A stretch of DNA of 64,000 nt from Rhizobium sp. FY34 (GTDB lineage: Bacteria; Pseudomonadota; Alphaproteobacteria; Rhizobiales; Rhizobiaceae): the NCBI RefSeq assembly GCF_005222845.1, contig NZ_STFZ01000011.1, positions 337,996 through 401,995 on the forward strand, given 5' to 3'. The position numbers and the translations under genes are program-made. Under the pieces are notes generated by a model. That model did not search any database. It saw only the letters and a list, made by a program, of their open reading frames with translations, and was not told the DNA's origin. The stretch's first letter is position 1; every line of letters begins with the position of its first letter. This document shows positions 49,007 to 58,243 of the stretch, in pieces.

Positions 49007-50625
49007 TCAAGTTCTTCCGCAACGGCCAGGGCGGCGGATCGGGACCGGTTGACTATCTGATCGAGCGCGACGTCGTCGCTTACGACCAGAACCGCAACGC
49101 GATCCGCGATGAGCGCGGCGAGGTCATGCTGTTTGCCCGCGAGCCGTTGCCGGAAGTGCTGCGCGGCGATGCAGACCGCATGCGCGCGCTGATCGACGCC
49201 TGCCCGCACCAGTGGACCTATCGCGCCGGCGTCATCGCCTTCACGGCGGAAGACGCGCCGAACCCTGTCCAGCAACGGCAGGTGATGGACGCCTTCGAGA
49301 GCCTTGCCTTTGCCGGTCTCGAAGCCGACCAGCGCGATATGCTTTGGGTCCGCCATACCCATGAGGGCCGCGTCGAGCTGCATTTCGTGACGCCACGCAT
49401 GGAGCTTGCGAGCGGGCGCAGCCTCAACATCGCGCCGCCTGGCTACCAGAAGCACTACGACGCCTTGCGCGATGTTCTGAACAAGGAACACGGTTGGGAC
49501 GATCCGATGGCGCCGGAGCGTGCCCGCGAGACCGTCAGCCTCATCGAAAGCGTCAGGCGCGGCGATGCCCGCGAGCTGATCCATGACTGGATCGTCCAGC
49601 GCATCGAGACCGGCCAAATCCATGACCGCCCGAGCATGACCGAGGCTTTGACGGCGGCAGGTTTCGATCTGCCGCGCGCCGGCAAAAATTACATCACCGT
49701 GCGCGATCCGGAGACGGACGAGCGCTGGCGTTTGAAAGGAGACATGTTCCGTGAAGACTGGACCCGAGAGAATACCCTTGAGCGAGCGCTTGAAAGATCG
49801 GCTGGCGAGCCCAGCCGCTCCGGAAGCCGGCTCGACGCCATCGGTCCCGACGAGCTTCGAGACCGACTGGAGCGAAGCCTTGAGGCGCGCGCAAGCTACA
49901 ATCGGGACCGATATCCGCAGCTTCACGGACGCGAACCGCCAGCACTTGAACGAGGCGCTGGCGATGACCGAGGCGGACGTGAACCGGCTTCAGTCGATGG
50001 TGCAGCCATTCTTCCTGACCATGGGCGCGGTGGCCTTGCTGATCGTCCTCTTGAGCTTCACCGCGAGCTGGTTTTGGGCGGGGCTGATGATCGACCGCGC
50101 CCAGAGCGCCAGCCTCTGGCAGATGGGCTTGCAGATCAACCAGACCAGCAACGGCAAGGTGCTCACCTGGGACGTCAACCGCCTTCAACTGATCAACTGT
50201 CAGGTCGGCTCCGCCAAAACGCCATGCCTGAAGATCGTACAGGGAGATTGACCGATGACCGAGACCACCAGACCACCGATGCCCGAGAGCCTGTCGCCGC
50301 TGGAGCGCGAATTGCTGGGTTACGTCGAGACGTTGATGAACACCTTGCAGAGCGGAACCGCGCAGTTCGAGGCGCTGGAGAAACGCTCGACCGACATGAT
50401 CGAAAATCGGCAAGCGGCTTTGGAAGGATCGCTGAAATCGCTCATCGCGTCACAGGCTACCTTCATGAACGCCTGGCTCGCCTCCGGCAATCATTCCAGC
50501 GACAAGACCTCGACCGAGCTGGCGGAAGCGTTCGCCCTGCTGGAGCAAGCCGAAGCGATGCTGGAGGCGGTCGCGCCGCCGACGTGACAGGCCGACCGAC
50601 CGCGCCCGGTCGCGGTCGCAACTGA
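49000..50625 (+). CDS. Relaxase, ColE1 MbeA-like (MOB_HEN type)
   Basis: Relaxases nick the origin of transfer and lead DNA into the recipient. The 541-residue product starts at GTG. MLIKFFRNGQGGGSGPVDYLI is the ColE1-type N-terminus. The catalytic block reads LWVRHTHEGRVELHFVTPRMEL. In ColE1 MbeA the signature is H, E and N; here the H and E are kept but the N position is His. The relaxase domain ends near residue 255. The remaining 285 residues are low-complexity R/D/G-rich and are read from DNA that also encodes mobB-like and mobD-like genes in another frame. It may therefore be a natural overlap product. Confidence 0.85.
   Translation: MLIKFFRNGQGGGSGPVDYLIERDVVAYDQNRNAIRDERGEVMLFAREPLPEVLRGDADRMRALIDACPHQWTYRAGVIAFTAEDAPNPVQQRQVMDAFESLAFAGLEADQRDMLWVRHTHEGRVELHFVTPRMELASGRSLNIAPPGYQKHYDALRDVLNKEHGWDDPMAPERARETVSLIESVRRGDARELIHDWIVQRIETGQIHDRPSMTEALTAAGFDLPRAGKNYITVRDPETDERWRLKGDMFREDWTRENTLERALERSAGEPSRSGSRLDAIGPDELRDRLERSLEARASYNRDRYPQLHGREPPALERGAGDDRGGREPASVDGAAILPDHGRGGLADRPLELHRELVLGGADDRPRPERQPLADGLADQPDQQRQGAHLGRQPPSTDQLSGRLRQNAMPEDRTGRLTDDRDHQTTDAREPVAAGARIAGLRRDVDEHLAERNRAVRGAGETLDRHDRKSASGFGRIAEIAHRVTGYLHERLARLRQSFQRQDLDRAGGSVRPAGASRSDAGGGRAADVTGRPTAPGRGRN
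49751..50251 (+). CDS. MobB-like membrane protein nested in the relaxase gene
   Basis: A GTG at 49751 follows AAAGGAGACATGTTCC. The 166-residue product is read in a different frame from the relaxase. It has a charged N-terminus (PLSERLKDRLASPAAPEAG), a helical stretch (ANRQHLNEALAMTEADVNRLQ), one long membrane region (FFLTMGAVALLIVLLSFTASWFW, about residues 88-110) and a C-terminal domain. ColE1-type plasmids have mobB/mbeB nested in mobA in this way. A role in anchoring the relaxosome to the membrane near the coupling protein is inferred. Confidence 0.75.
   Translation: MKTGPERIPLSERLKDRLASPAAPEAGSTPSVPTSFETDWSEALRRAQATIGTDIRSFTDANRQHLNEALAMTEADVNRLQSMVQPFFLTMGAVALLIVLLSFTASWFWAGLMIDRAQSASLWQMGLQINQTSNGKVLTWDVNRLQLINCQVGSAKTPCLKIVQGD
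50255..50587 (+). CDS. MobD/MbeD-like coiled-coil protein nested in the relaxase gene
   Basis: AGGGAGA precedes the ATG, three bases after the mobB-like stop. The 110-residue product begins MTETTRPPMPESLSPLEREL and is helical (LEKRSTDMIENRQAALEGSLKSLIASQATF; ELAEAFALLEQAEAMLEAV). The LERELLGYVETLM stretch resembles the start of ColE1 MbeD. It lies entirely within the relaxase reading frame region, in the mobB frame's register. Confidence 0.65.
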   Translation: MTETTRPPMPESLSPLERELLGYVETLMNTLQSGTAQFEALEKRSTDMIENRQAALEGSLKSLIASQATFMNAWLASGNHSSDKTSTELAEAFALLEQAEAMLEAVAPPT

Positions 50626-50653
50626 TCCCCATTTCCTTCTGGAGTTTCGATTC

Positions 50654-52504
50654 ATGAATTTGATCATTCAGCCCTATCGTTATGCCCTTTCCATTGCCGT
50701 CGTGGCGGCCGGTTTCCTGCTGATGGAAACCGCGCCGTTGTTCTGGCCACCCATTTACCAAAACGCGCGCGCCGCCATCCTGGTCATGTTTTTCGGGTTT
50801 GCCCTGCTGACCTTGGCGGGAGACACCCAGGGCCGCATCCGCAGCGCGTCGGGCTTGAGCGTGGGGGCTGCCCTCCTTGCCGCGTCTGCTCTCGCGCTTA
50901 CCGATCCGACCATTGCGGCCGGCGTCCTGCTCGACAGCTTCAAGGCTTGGCGAAATGCCGGCTATTCCGGAATCGAGAGCATCCGAGGCATGGTTTCGAC
51001 ATGGGATCGCTTCACCGAGGCGCAAAAGCTTGGCGTGCAAACCAGCATCGCCATCGGCCTGCCTGTGCCGCTGTTCCTCATTCTGCGAGCGATCTCGATT
51101 GCCGCCCCCGCTTCGTCAAGCCGTATTTCGAAACAAGGCCCATGGCGCGCCCGATGGATGAATCGCCAGGAGTTGCGCCAGCTCCGGCACAACGACAGCG
51201 GCTTGCCGCTCGGTCTTTCCGGCCGGGCAATGCTGCGCTACCGCCCCAACCCGAAAACCGGATGGCGCGCCGGCCATCATGTCGCCATCGCAGGCACGCG
51301 CGCCGGGAAAGGCGTGTCCGTCGTCATTCCGGCCATCATCGACCATGACGGGCCGGTCGCCGTCCTCGACATCAAGGGTGAAAACTTCGCCGTGACGCGC
51401 CGCTATCGGCGATCGCTCGGCCGCCAGGTCGTGGTTCTCAATCCCTTCGGTGTCATCGAGCCGTCGAAAGACCAGTTCAATCCGCTCGACTATATTCGGC
51501 AAGCGCACCTGGTCCGCGACATCGAGGTCATTGCCGAGGGGCTTGTTCGACCGGAAGGCGGAAACGGCTCACACTTTGCCGAAATGGCGAAATCCATGAT
51601 CGCCGCCGTTATCGAGGTCGTCATGACCAGGCGCGCCGAGGCCGATCGCAACCTCATCACCGTCATGGACCTGTTGTTTTCCGCAGGCTTTGAAAAGACC
51701 CTGACGGAATGGGCCGGAGCGCCGGAGACCTTCGGCACCCGCCCGGCGGCGGCCGCTGCGACTTTTCTCGCAGCCGGGGAAAACGAGCGCGGCGCGATCA
51801 AAACGACGATCAAGAAGGCCTTCGATTGGGCACGCTCGGATGAACTCCGAGCCTTTCTCGGCAAGTCCACATGCTCGCTCGAAAACCTGTTCGAGGGCCG
51901 CGCCGACCTCTTCATGGTCGTACCGCTCGACAAGGTGGACGCCCAGGCCGTCTTTCTCCGGCTGCTGACAAACATCATTCTCGGCATGGCCGTGCGGCTG
52001 GAGGGCGCCAGGAAGCCGAAAAGGAATGTGTTGCTGGTCCTGGACGAGTTTGTCCGTCTCGGTCGCATGGAAAAGCTGATCAACATCGCCAACGTCGCCG
52101 CCGGCTGCGGCATCGAGGCGCTGTTCATCACCCAGGACAAAGGCCAGATCGAAAGCGTCTATGGCAAGGGCAACACCGCCAGCATTCTCGGCTCCTGCGT
52201 CACCACCCGCATTTTCGGCCTCGGCCGCGCCGAATTCGAAACCGCCAATTGGGCAGCGAACGCGCTCGGCGATCAGACGGTGCTCACCCGCACCAAGCAA
52301 TCGTCCGCGAAGTTCGGCGAAAGCCGCAAGACCTCAACCGCCGAGCAGCGCCAGAAGCTCATGACGGCCGATCAGATTCTGGAGATGAAGACGGGCAAGA
52401 TCCTCGTGCTGACGGGCTCGAAACCTCCGGCGCTCGTTGACGCGATCGTTTCGCACCGGCATCCGGCATATAGAGGGAAGCTGGATCGGAATCCGATGGT
52501 TTAG
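50654..52504 (+). CDS. Type IV coupling protein, VirD4/TraG family
   Basis: This inner-membrane ATPase hands the relaxosome to a type IV secretion channel. The 616-residue product has several N-terminal membrane spans (within about residues 1-160), then the ATPase domain: HHVAIAGTRAGKGVSVVIPAI (Walker A, near residue 217), FNPLDYIR, NVLLVLDEFVRLGRME (Walker B, near residue 460) and IEALFITQDKGQIESVYGK. GGAG lies before the ATG. It follows the mob genes by 66 bp. No mating-channel genes are present in this window. Confidence 0.92.
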   Translation: MNLIIQPYRYALSIAVVAAGFLLMETAPLFWPPIYQNARAAILVMFFGFALLTLAGDTQGRIRSASGLSVGAALLAASALALTDPTIAAGVLLDSFKAWRNAGYSGIESIRGMVSTWDRFTEAQKLGVQTSIAIGLPVPLFLILRAISIAAPASSSRISKQGPWRARWMNRQELRQLRHNDSGLPLGLSGRAMLRYRPNPKTGWRAGHHVAIAGTRAGKGVSVVIPAIIDHDGPVAVLDIKGENFAVTRRYRRSLGRQVVVLNPFGVIEPSKDQFNPLDYIRQAHLVRDIEVIAEGLVRPEGGNGSHFAEMAKSMIAAVIEVVMTRRAEADRNLITVMDLLFSAGFEKTLTEWAGAPETFGTRPAAAAATFLAAGENERGAIKTTIKKAFDWARSDELRAFLGKSTCSLENLFEGRADLFMVVPLDKVDAQAVFLRLLTNIILGMAVRLEGARKPKRNVLLVLDEFVRLGRMEKLINIANVAAGCGIEALFITQDKGQIESVYGKGNTASILGSCVTTRIFGLGRAEFETANWAANALGDQTVLTRTKQSSAKFGESRKTSTAEQRQKLMTADQILEMKTGKILVLTGSKPPALVDAIVSHRHPAYRGKLDRNPMV

Positions 52505-52646
52505 CCGCGCAATCCCGACCAAGACTTTAGACCTTAAGAATTGAACAGCCACACTCTCCTGTCGAAAAGACTAATACTGATTGAGATGAGACATGATAGA
52601 CCGCTCCCCGGCTCATGGCTCAAACCAACAACTCCCAATTAGCGGA

Positions 52647-52678
52647 TAGTTGACTTCCAACTAGCCGAGGCCAATAGT
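52647..52678 (+). promoter_or_regulatory. Candidate promoter with dyad upstream of the DUF4143 gene
   Basis: TAGTTG-ACTTC-CAACTA (52647-52663) is a perfect 6-bp inverted repeat. It contains TTGACT (52650-52655), a good -35, and 17 bp later AATAGT (52673-52678) is a fair -10. The gene starts 28 bp on. The dyad may be an operator over the promoter. The rest of 52505-52706 holds no supported gene. Confidence 0.4.
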
Positions 52679-52706
52679 ACCAATCAGCGAAGATTCGAGG
52701 AATGGC

Positions 52707-53927
52707 ATGTTTGGACGATTTGTTGAACGCCGGGCAGAGGAAGCTCTCTCCGATACGCCCGTTGTTTTGATTATCGGACCCCGCCGGGCAGGCAAAACGA
52801 CCCTCGTCAAAAAGATGAGGAATCCCGAGCGCACGTATATAACGCTGGATGATCAAACGGTTCTGGACGCGGCCAGAACGGACCCGGTCGGCTTCATCAG
52901 AGGCCTTGACCAAGCAATTATCGACGAGGTGCAACGCGCACCGGACTTACTGCTAGCGATCAAGAAATCCATTGATGAAGATTATAGGCCGGGCCGCTTC
53001 CTGCTCACCGGATCGGCGAATGTACTGACCCTTCCAAAAGTTGCGGACAGCTTGGCGGGTCGAATGGAAACCATTCAAATGCTTCCTCTGGCAAGAGCGG
53101 AGATTGCCGGACAGCACCCCAGCTTCCTTGAACGGTTGTTTGACGGCAAATTGGGAAGTCAGCAAAACGCGATTATCGGCGATGACCTGATTAAGGTCGT
53201 CTTGCTTGGCGGCTTTCCGGAAGCCCTTAGCAGAGACAGCGAGCGCCGCCGTCAGGATTGGGCTCGATCTTATCTCACGTCTATTCTGACCAGGGATTTA
53301 CGTGATATCGCAGACGTAGAAAAACTGACTGAACTACCGAAATTCGTTCGGTTGCTGGCCGAGCATTCCGGCCAGTTGGTCAATTATTCACAGTTCGGCG
53401 CTGGCATCAATGTAAGTCATAAAACAGGCCAGCGCTACGTGGGGCTGCTAGAACAGGTCTTTTTGATAACAACGGTACAACCTTGGTTTACCAACGCGTT
53501 GAAGCGAATGGTAAAGACACCAAAACTGCACTTTGTCGATTCAGGCTTGCTGGCAACCGTACGCGGGCTCACATTTGATCGGGTGAAGGCCGACCGCGGG
53601 ACCTTCGGCGCGCTCTTAGAAAGTTTCGTTTTTTCCGAAGTCCAGAAGCTCATGACGGCATCTGACATCAGAGTGATGGCGCATCATTTCCGGGATAGAG
53701 ATGGTCACGAGGTGGATATCGTTCTGGAACGCGACGACGGAATGCTTGTCGGCATCGAAGTCAAAGCAAGCGCCACGGTCAAGGCAGGAGATTTTTCCGG
53801 TTTAAAGGCCTTGGCTGAGGCTGCCGGCAAACGTTTCGCCTTTGGCGTGGTGCTTTATGATAGTACTGATACAGTTCCCTTCGGCGATAGGTTGGCAGCA
53901 GCGCCTTTGTCGTGTTTGTGGGATTGA
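52707..53927 (+). CDS. AAA-type ATPase with DUF4143 C-terminal domain
   Basis: The 406-residue product has an N-terminal P-loop (VVLIIGPRRAGKTTLVKKM, near residue 20), a Walker B-like FIRGLDQAIIDEVQRAPDLLLAI, and sensor-like GRFLLTGSANVLTLPKVADSLAGRM. The DUF4143 region follows (about 200-390), including NYSQFGAGINVSHKTGQRYVGLLEQVFLI, LHFVDSGLLATVRG and a nuclease-like fold segment HEVDIVLERDDGMLVGIEVKAS (D-ExK pattern). These proteins are widespread in bacteria and archaea; function is mostly unknown. GAGGAATGGC precedes the ATG. It lies 90 bp from the CRISPR array and ends the accessory island. Confidence 0.85.
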   Translation: MFGRFVERRAEEALSDTPVVLIIGPRRAGKTTLVKKMRNPERTYITLDDQTVLDAARTDPVGFIRGLDQAIIDEVQRAPDLLLAIKKSIDEDYRPGRFLLTGSANVLTLPKVADSLAGRMETIQMLPLARAEIAGQHPSFLERLFDGKLGSQQNAIIGDDLIKVVLLGGFPEALSRDSERRRQDWARSYLTSILTRDLRDIADVEKLTELPKFVRLLAEHSGQLVNYSQFGAGINVSHKTGQRYVGLLEQVFLITTVQPWFTNALKRMVKTPKLHFVDSGLLATVRGLTFDRVKADRGTFGALLESFVFSEVQKLMTASDIRVMAHHFRDRDGHEVDIVLERDDGMLVGIEVKASATVKAGDFSGLKALAEAAGKRFAFGVVLYDSTDTVPFGDRLAAAPLSCLWD

Positions 53928-54017
53928 TATCACCATAACCATACAAGCGACGCTTAAGATTTAATCCCGCGCACGCGTAAAATACTTAACGCGGTCGCAT
54001 TGCGCGAACAGGTCGCC

Positions 54018-55327
54018 CGGTTCATCCCCGCGCATGCGGGGAACACTGGGTTGTAGCGATAGGCATCACGCAAAAAGCCGGTTCATCCCCGCGCATGCGG
54101 GGAACACTTGTCGATCAGCGCTGCCTTCTTGACGGCCCTCGGTTCATCCCCGCGCATGCGGGGAACACAGAAACCGATTTCCTGGGCCGCACGAAGCGTT
54201 CGGTTCATCCCCGCGCATGCGGGGAACACCCTTTACGCCTTTCTCATGCAGATCAGAAAGACGGTTCATCCCCGCGCATGCGGGGAACACTACCTGCACC
54301 CAGGTCAGCGCCTCATACCCAGCGGTTCATCCCCGCGCATGCGGGGAACACCACCCCATACAGTACCTATAGCGGCGAAAAGGCGGTTCATCCCCGCGCA
54401 TGCGGGGAACACAGCGGCTAAGGCATTTGACATATTTTCGATAGCGGTTCATCCCCGCGCATGCGGGGAACACGCGATAGCGGATGGGCACCAATTTTCG
54501 CAACGGGGTTCATCCCCGCGCATGCGGGGAACACTGCACCTTAAGCATCCTGGGACAGGCAATCTGCGGTTCATCCCCGCGCATGCGGGGAACACTGTTG
54601 GAAGGTTGCCCGTCTATGGAATGTCGGCGGTTCATCCCCGCGCATGCGGGGAACACTCCTTTTCAGCCGGCTTGAACGATTGAAAAGCCGGTTCATCCCC
54701 GCGCATGCGGGGAACACCCGGTCAATGCTCGCCTGCTCAACGGAAAGCACGGTTCATCCCCGCGCATGCGGGGAACACCCAGATGCGCCCCACGGACTGG
54801 CTTACCGTATCGGTTCATCCCCGCGCATGCGGGGAACACTAAAATCCATACCCCAGCATTTGTGATGACCGCGGTTCATCCCCGCGCATGCGGGGAACAC
54901 CAAGCGAGACGCATCGGAAAGTGTGAATGCAACGGTTCATCCCCGCGCATGCGGGGAACACGCAGACGGAACCGTCAGCGTTTCGGCATGCGCCGGTTCA
55001 TCCCCGCGCATGCGGGGAACACGGCACCAGAAATTGTGGTGCGCCCATCTACGCCGGTTCATCCCCGCGCATGCGGGGAACACTGCTGCCAACCAGCGTC
55101 ACCGCGAAGCATAGGCGGTTCATCCCCGCGCATGCGGGGAACACGAGGACGATAGCCGCGTTGATCTTTGTGATAGCGGTTCATCCCCGCGCATGCGGGG
55201 AACACCCGTTGTCTTGGCGTCGAGGTCGTCAATCAAGGGGTTCATCCCCGCGCATGCGGGGAACACGAAAACTCAATAGTCAGGTTTCGCAATGACATCG
55301 GTTCATCCCCGCGCATGCGGGGAACAC
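54018..55327 (-). CRISPR. CRISPR array 1, type I-E, 22 repeats
   Basis: There are 22 repeats of 29 bp at an exact 61-bp period, giving 21 spacers of 32 bp. On the plus strand the repeat reads CGGTTCATCCCC-GCGCATGC-GGGGAACAC. The minus-strand form, GTGTTCCCC...GGGGATGAACCG, matches the E. coli type I-E repeat and is the crRNA orientation. All repeats agree except the first plus-strand base at 54506 and 55238 (G instead of C). The leader side is at 55327, next to cas2. The leader-distal repeat at 54018 is perfect. Confidence 0.99.
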
Positions 55328-55469
55328 TCTTCCTGGAAGGCATTGAATTTATTCGACAAGTGCCGAATGCAAATTCCTACCGAATTTTGAGAGCAAAAAA
55401 CAGGCAATAAACGATCCTATGCCGCATGCAGCCCAAACGCAATGAAGGACTTTTGATCGGAGGAAGGGA
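55328..55469 (-). promoter_or_regulatory. Leader of CRISPR array 1
   Basis: This AT-richer stretch between cas2 and the first repeat should hold the array promoter and the integration-guiding sequence. It begins, next to the repeat, with TCTTCCTGGAAG, which contains the dyad CTTCC-T-GGAAG. Farther out, CTACCG, TTTTG and GCAAAAAACA recur in the same order in the leader of array 2. A firm -35/-10 pair was not assigned. Confidence 0.75.
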
Positions 55470-56710
<1,241 letters not shown>

Positions 56711-56713
56711 GGC

Positions 56714-57496
56714 TCACCCCACCCGACGCAGCAGCATCAACCCGCAGCCGAAGGCTTTGGCCCGGCCGAACCCGGTTGCCACCTTGGCCACCAAGGCCAC
56801 CGGATCCGTGACGGTGAGCAGGCCCCGGCAATGACCGATGCCCATCAGCGGCGCCTTGCTGGCGGATGCCGCCCGGCGACGATCGGTCCGCGGCCGGTCG
56901 AGTTCAACCGTGCGATAGGACACGAGGTCGAAGCCATCAAGGCTGAAACCATTGCGGGCGCCTTGCTCAAGAAGCCATGCAGACAGGGCCCGGGCGGCGG
57001 TGACCTGGCGACGTGCCGCGCGGTCGCCGGGCGTTGCCCCCGACCGTTCCTCGGCCTTCAGCGCATCCATCACCACGTCGCAACGCTTGCGCCCGGCGCG
57101 GCCCTTGGCCGGATCAACCAGCCGGTTGACGGTGGCATTGACCACAAGGTCGAAGGACAGGCGCGCGCCCGCCTGCACGGCAAGTGCGTAGGCTTTGGGT
57201 TCGTCGACCTCGAAAAACGGCGAATCGAGACGCGGCATCGGGCCAAGCAGATACCAGCTGTTCGGCCGTTCCGCCTCGCGCCACAGGAATGCAGCCTTGT
57301 CGCCGCCATCTTGCCTGCCGGGTTTGCCGGCCTGCTGCAGGGTCTGCGGCATCAAAGTCCACAGCAGCTGATGCGCGGCGTTCAGCTTTTCGCCGTCGTC
57401 GCCATCCGCCGGAAACAGGCGCCCCATCAGCGGCGCCAGATCCGGTGCGTCCCGCTTCAAGGTGACGCGGGTAAACCACAACTCGGCATCTGTCAT
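56714..57496 (-). CDS. cas6e: CRISPR RNA endonuclease Cas6e
   Basis: Cas6e cuts the repeat hairpin to make mature crRNA and stays bound in Cascade. The 260-residue product begins MTDAELWFTRVTLKRDAPDL. NAAHQLLWTLM holds the expected catalytic His. The C-terminal glycine-rich loop reads GFGRAKAFGCGLMLLRRVG. This start, 2 bp after the cas5 stop, is preferred to one 15 codons upstream inside cas5. Confidence 0.95.
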   Translation of the reverse strand: MTDAELWFTRVTLKRDAPDLAPLMGRLFPADGDDGEKLNAAHQLLWTLMPQTLQQAGKPGRQDGGDKAAFLWREAERPNSWYLLGPMPRLDSPFFEVDEPKAYALAVQAGARLSFDLVVNATVNRLVDPAKGRAGRKRCDVVMDALKAEERSGATPGDRAARRQVTAARALSAWLLEQGARNGFSLDGFDLVSYRTVELDRPRTDRRRAASASKAPLMGIGHCRGLLTVTDPVALVAKVATGFGRAKAFGCGLMLLRRVG

Positions 57497-57498
57497 GA

Positions 57499-58239
57499 TC
57501 ACGCCTTCCCAGGGTTTTCGGGCGCGATCGAAAAGCGCCATTCGGGGCGATCGGCAAACGTCCAGCGCGTCGAGCGGTCACGCGGATCGTCATGGCGCGT
57601 GTGGCGGCGTAGCCGGTTGCTGGCCGGTCCATCGCCGGCCTCTTCGACACTGACGACCTGCAGCCGCGTCCCCTCCCGGGCGATCGTCCGGGAGACGGCT
57701 TCAAACTGCGTCCGGAAGGCCGTGACCACGGTTTGCGCCGGCACGATGCGCGGCACCAGCGGATGCGACAGCGGGCAGGATTTTCGCCCGAGATAAAGCA
57801 CGAAACGCGGGGTTTCGAAGGCCTTGCGAAGCGTTTCCAGCGCCAAGCCGTCCTCTGCCCGCCCCGACAGGCGATAGGCGCCCTGCCAGAGACCATCGGC
57901 ACGGTAATGGCGCCGCGAAATCGAGGTTTCCAGATGCGCTGTCTTTGCCAGCGCCTCAGCGCGGGTTGCCGCCCCCTTGCCCGCCTGATGCAGGGTCTGA
58001 AAGGTGTGAAAATCGGCAAGCGGATTGCCTCGCTCATAAAGGCCGGCGGCCGTCACCAGTCCCCGCGCCAAAAGCGCCTGCCCTTGCACATCCTCACGCT
58101 CAATACCGAGTGCTGCGGCCGCCAGCCCGATCAGCGCCGAGCGGGTGGGCAGGTCGGCGCTGTCGCGCTCGGCATTGCCGGCATTTTCGCCAAAACTGCC
58201 AAGCGGTGCCCGAAGGCAGATGACCAGCCAGTCCTGCAT
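57499..58239 (-). CDS. cas5e: Cascade subunit Cas5e
   Basis: Cas5 caps the 5' handle of the crRNA in Cascade. The 246-residue product begins MQDWLVICLRAPLGSFGENAG, the usual CasD start, followed by TRSALIGLAAAALGIERED, VQGQALLARGL and FVLYLGRKSCPLSHPLVPRI. The start lies 4 bp after cas7; an upstream in-frame start would lie within cas7. Confidence 0.95.
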   Translation of the reverse strand: MQDWLVICLRAPLGSFGENAGNAERDSADLPTRSALIGLAAAALGIEREDVQGQALLARGLVTAAGLYERGNPLADFHTFQTLHQAGKGAATRAEALAKTAHLETSISRRHYRADGLWQGAYRLSGRAEDGLALETLRKAFETPRFVLYLGRKSCPLSHPLVPRIVPAQTVVTAFRTQFEAVSRTIAREGTRLQVVSVEEAGDGPASNRLRRHTRHDDPRDRSTRWTFADRPEWRFSIAPENPGKA

Positions 58240-58243
58240 GGCG

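Noticed and set aside
44146..53927. A tRNA attachment site for the island
   Set aside because: No tRNA gene, integrase or matching direct repeats were seen at either edge, so the integration mechanism remains unknown.
54095..55295. Open frames across CRISPR array 1 giving repeated peptides like FIPAHAGNT and VHPRACGEH
   Set aside because: These are translations of CRISPR repeats, a known source of false proteins. The same holds for 61700-62123.
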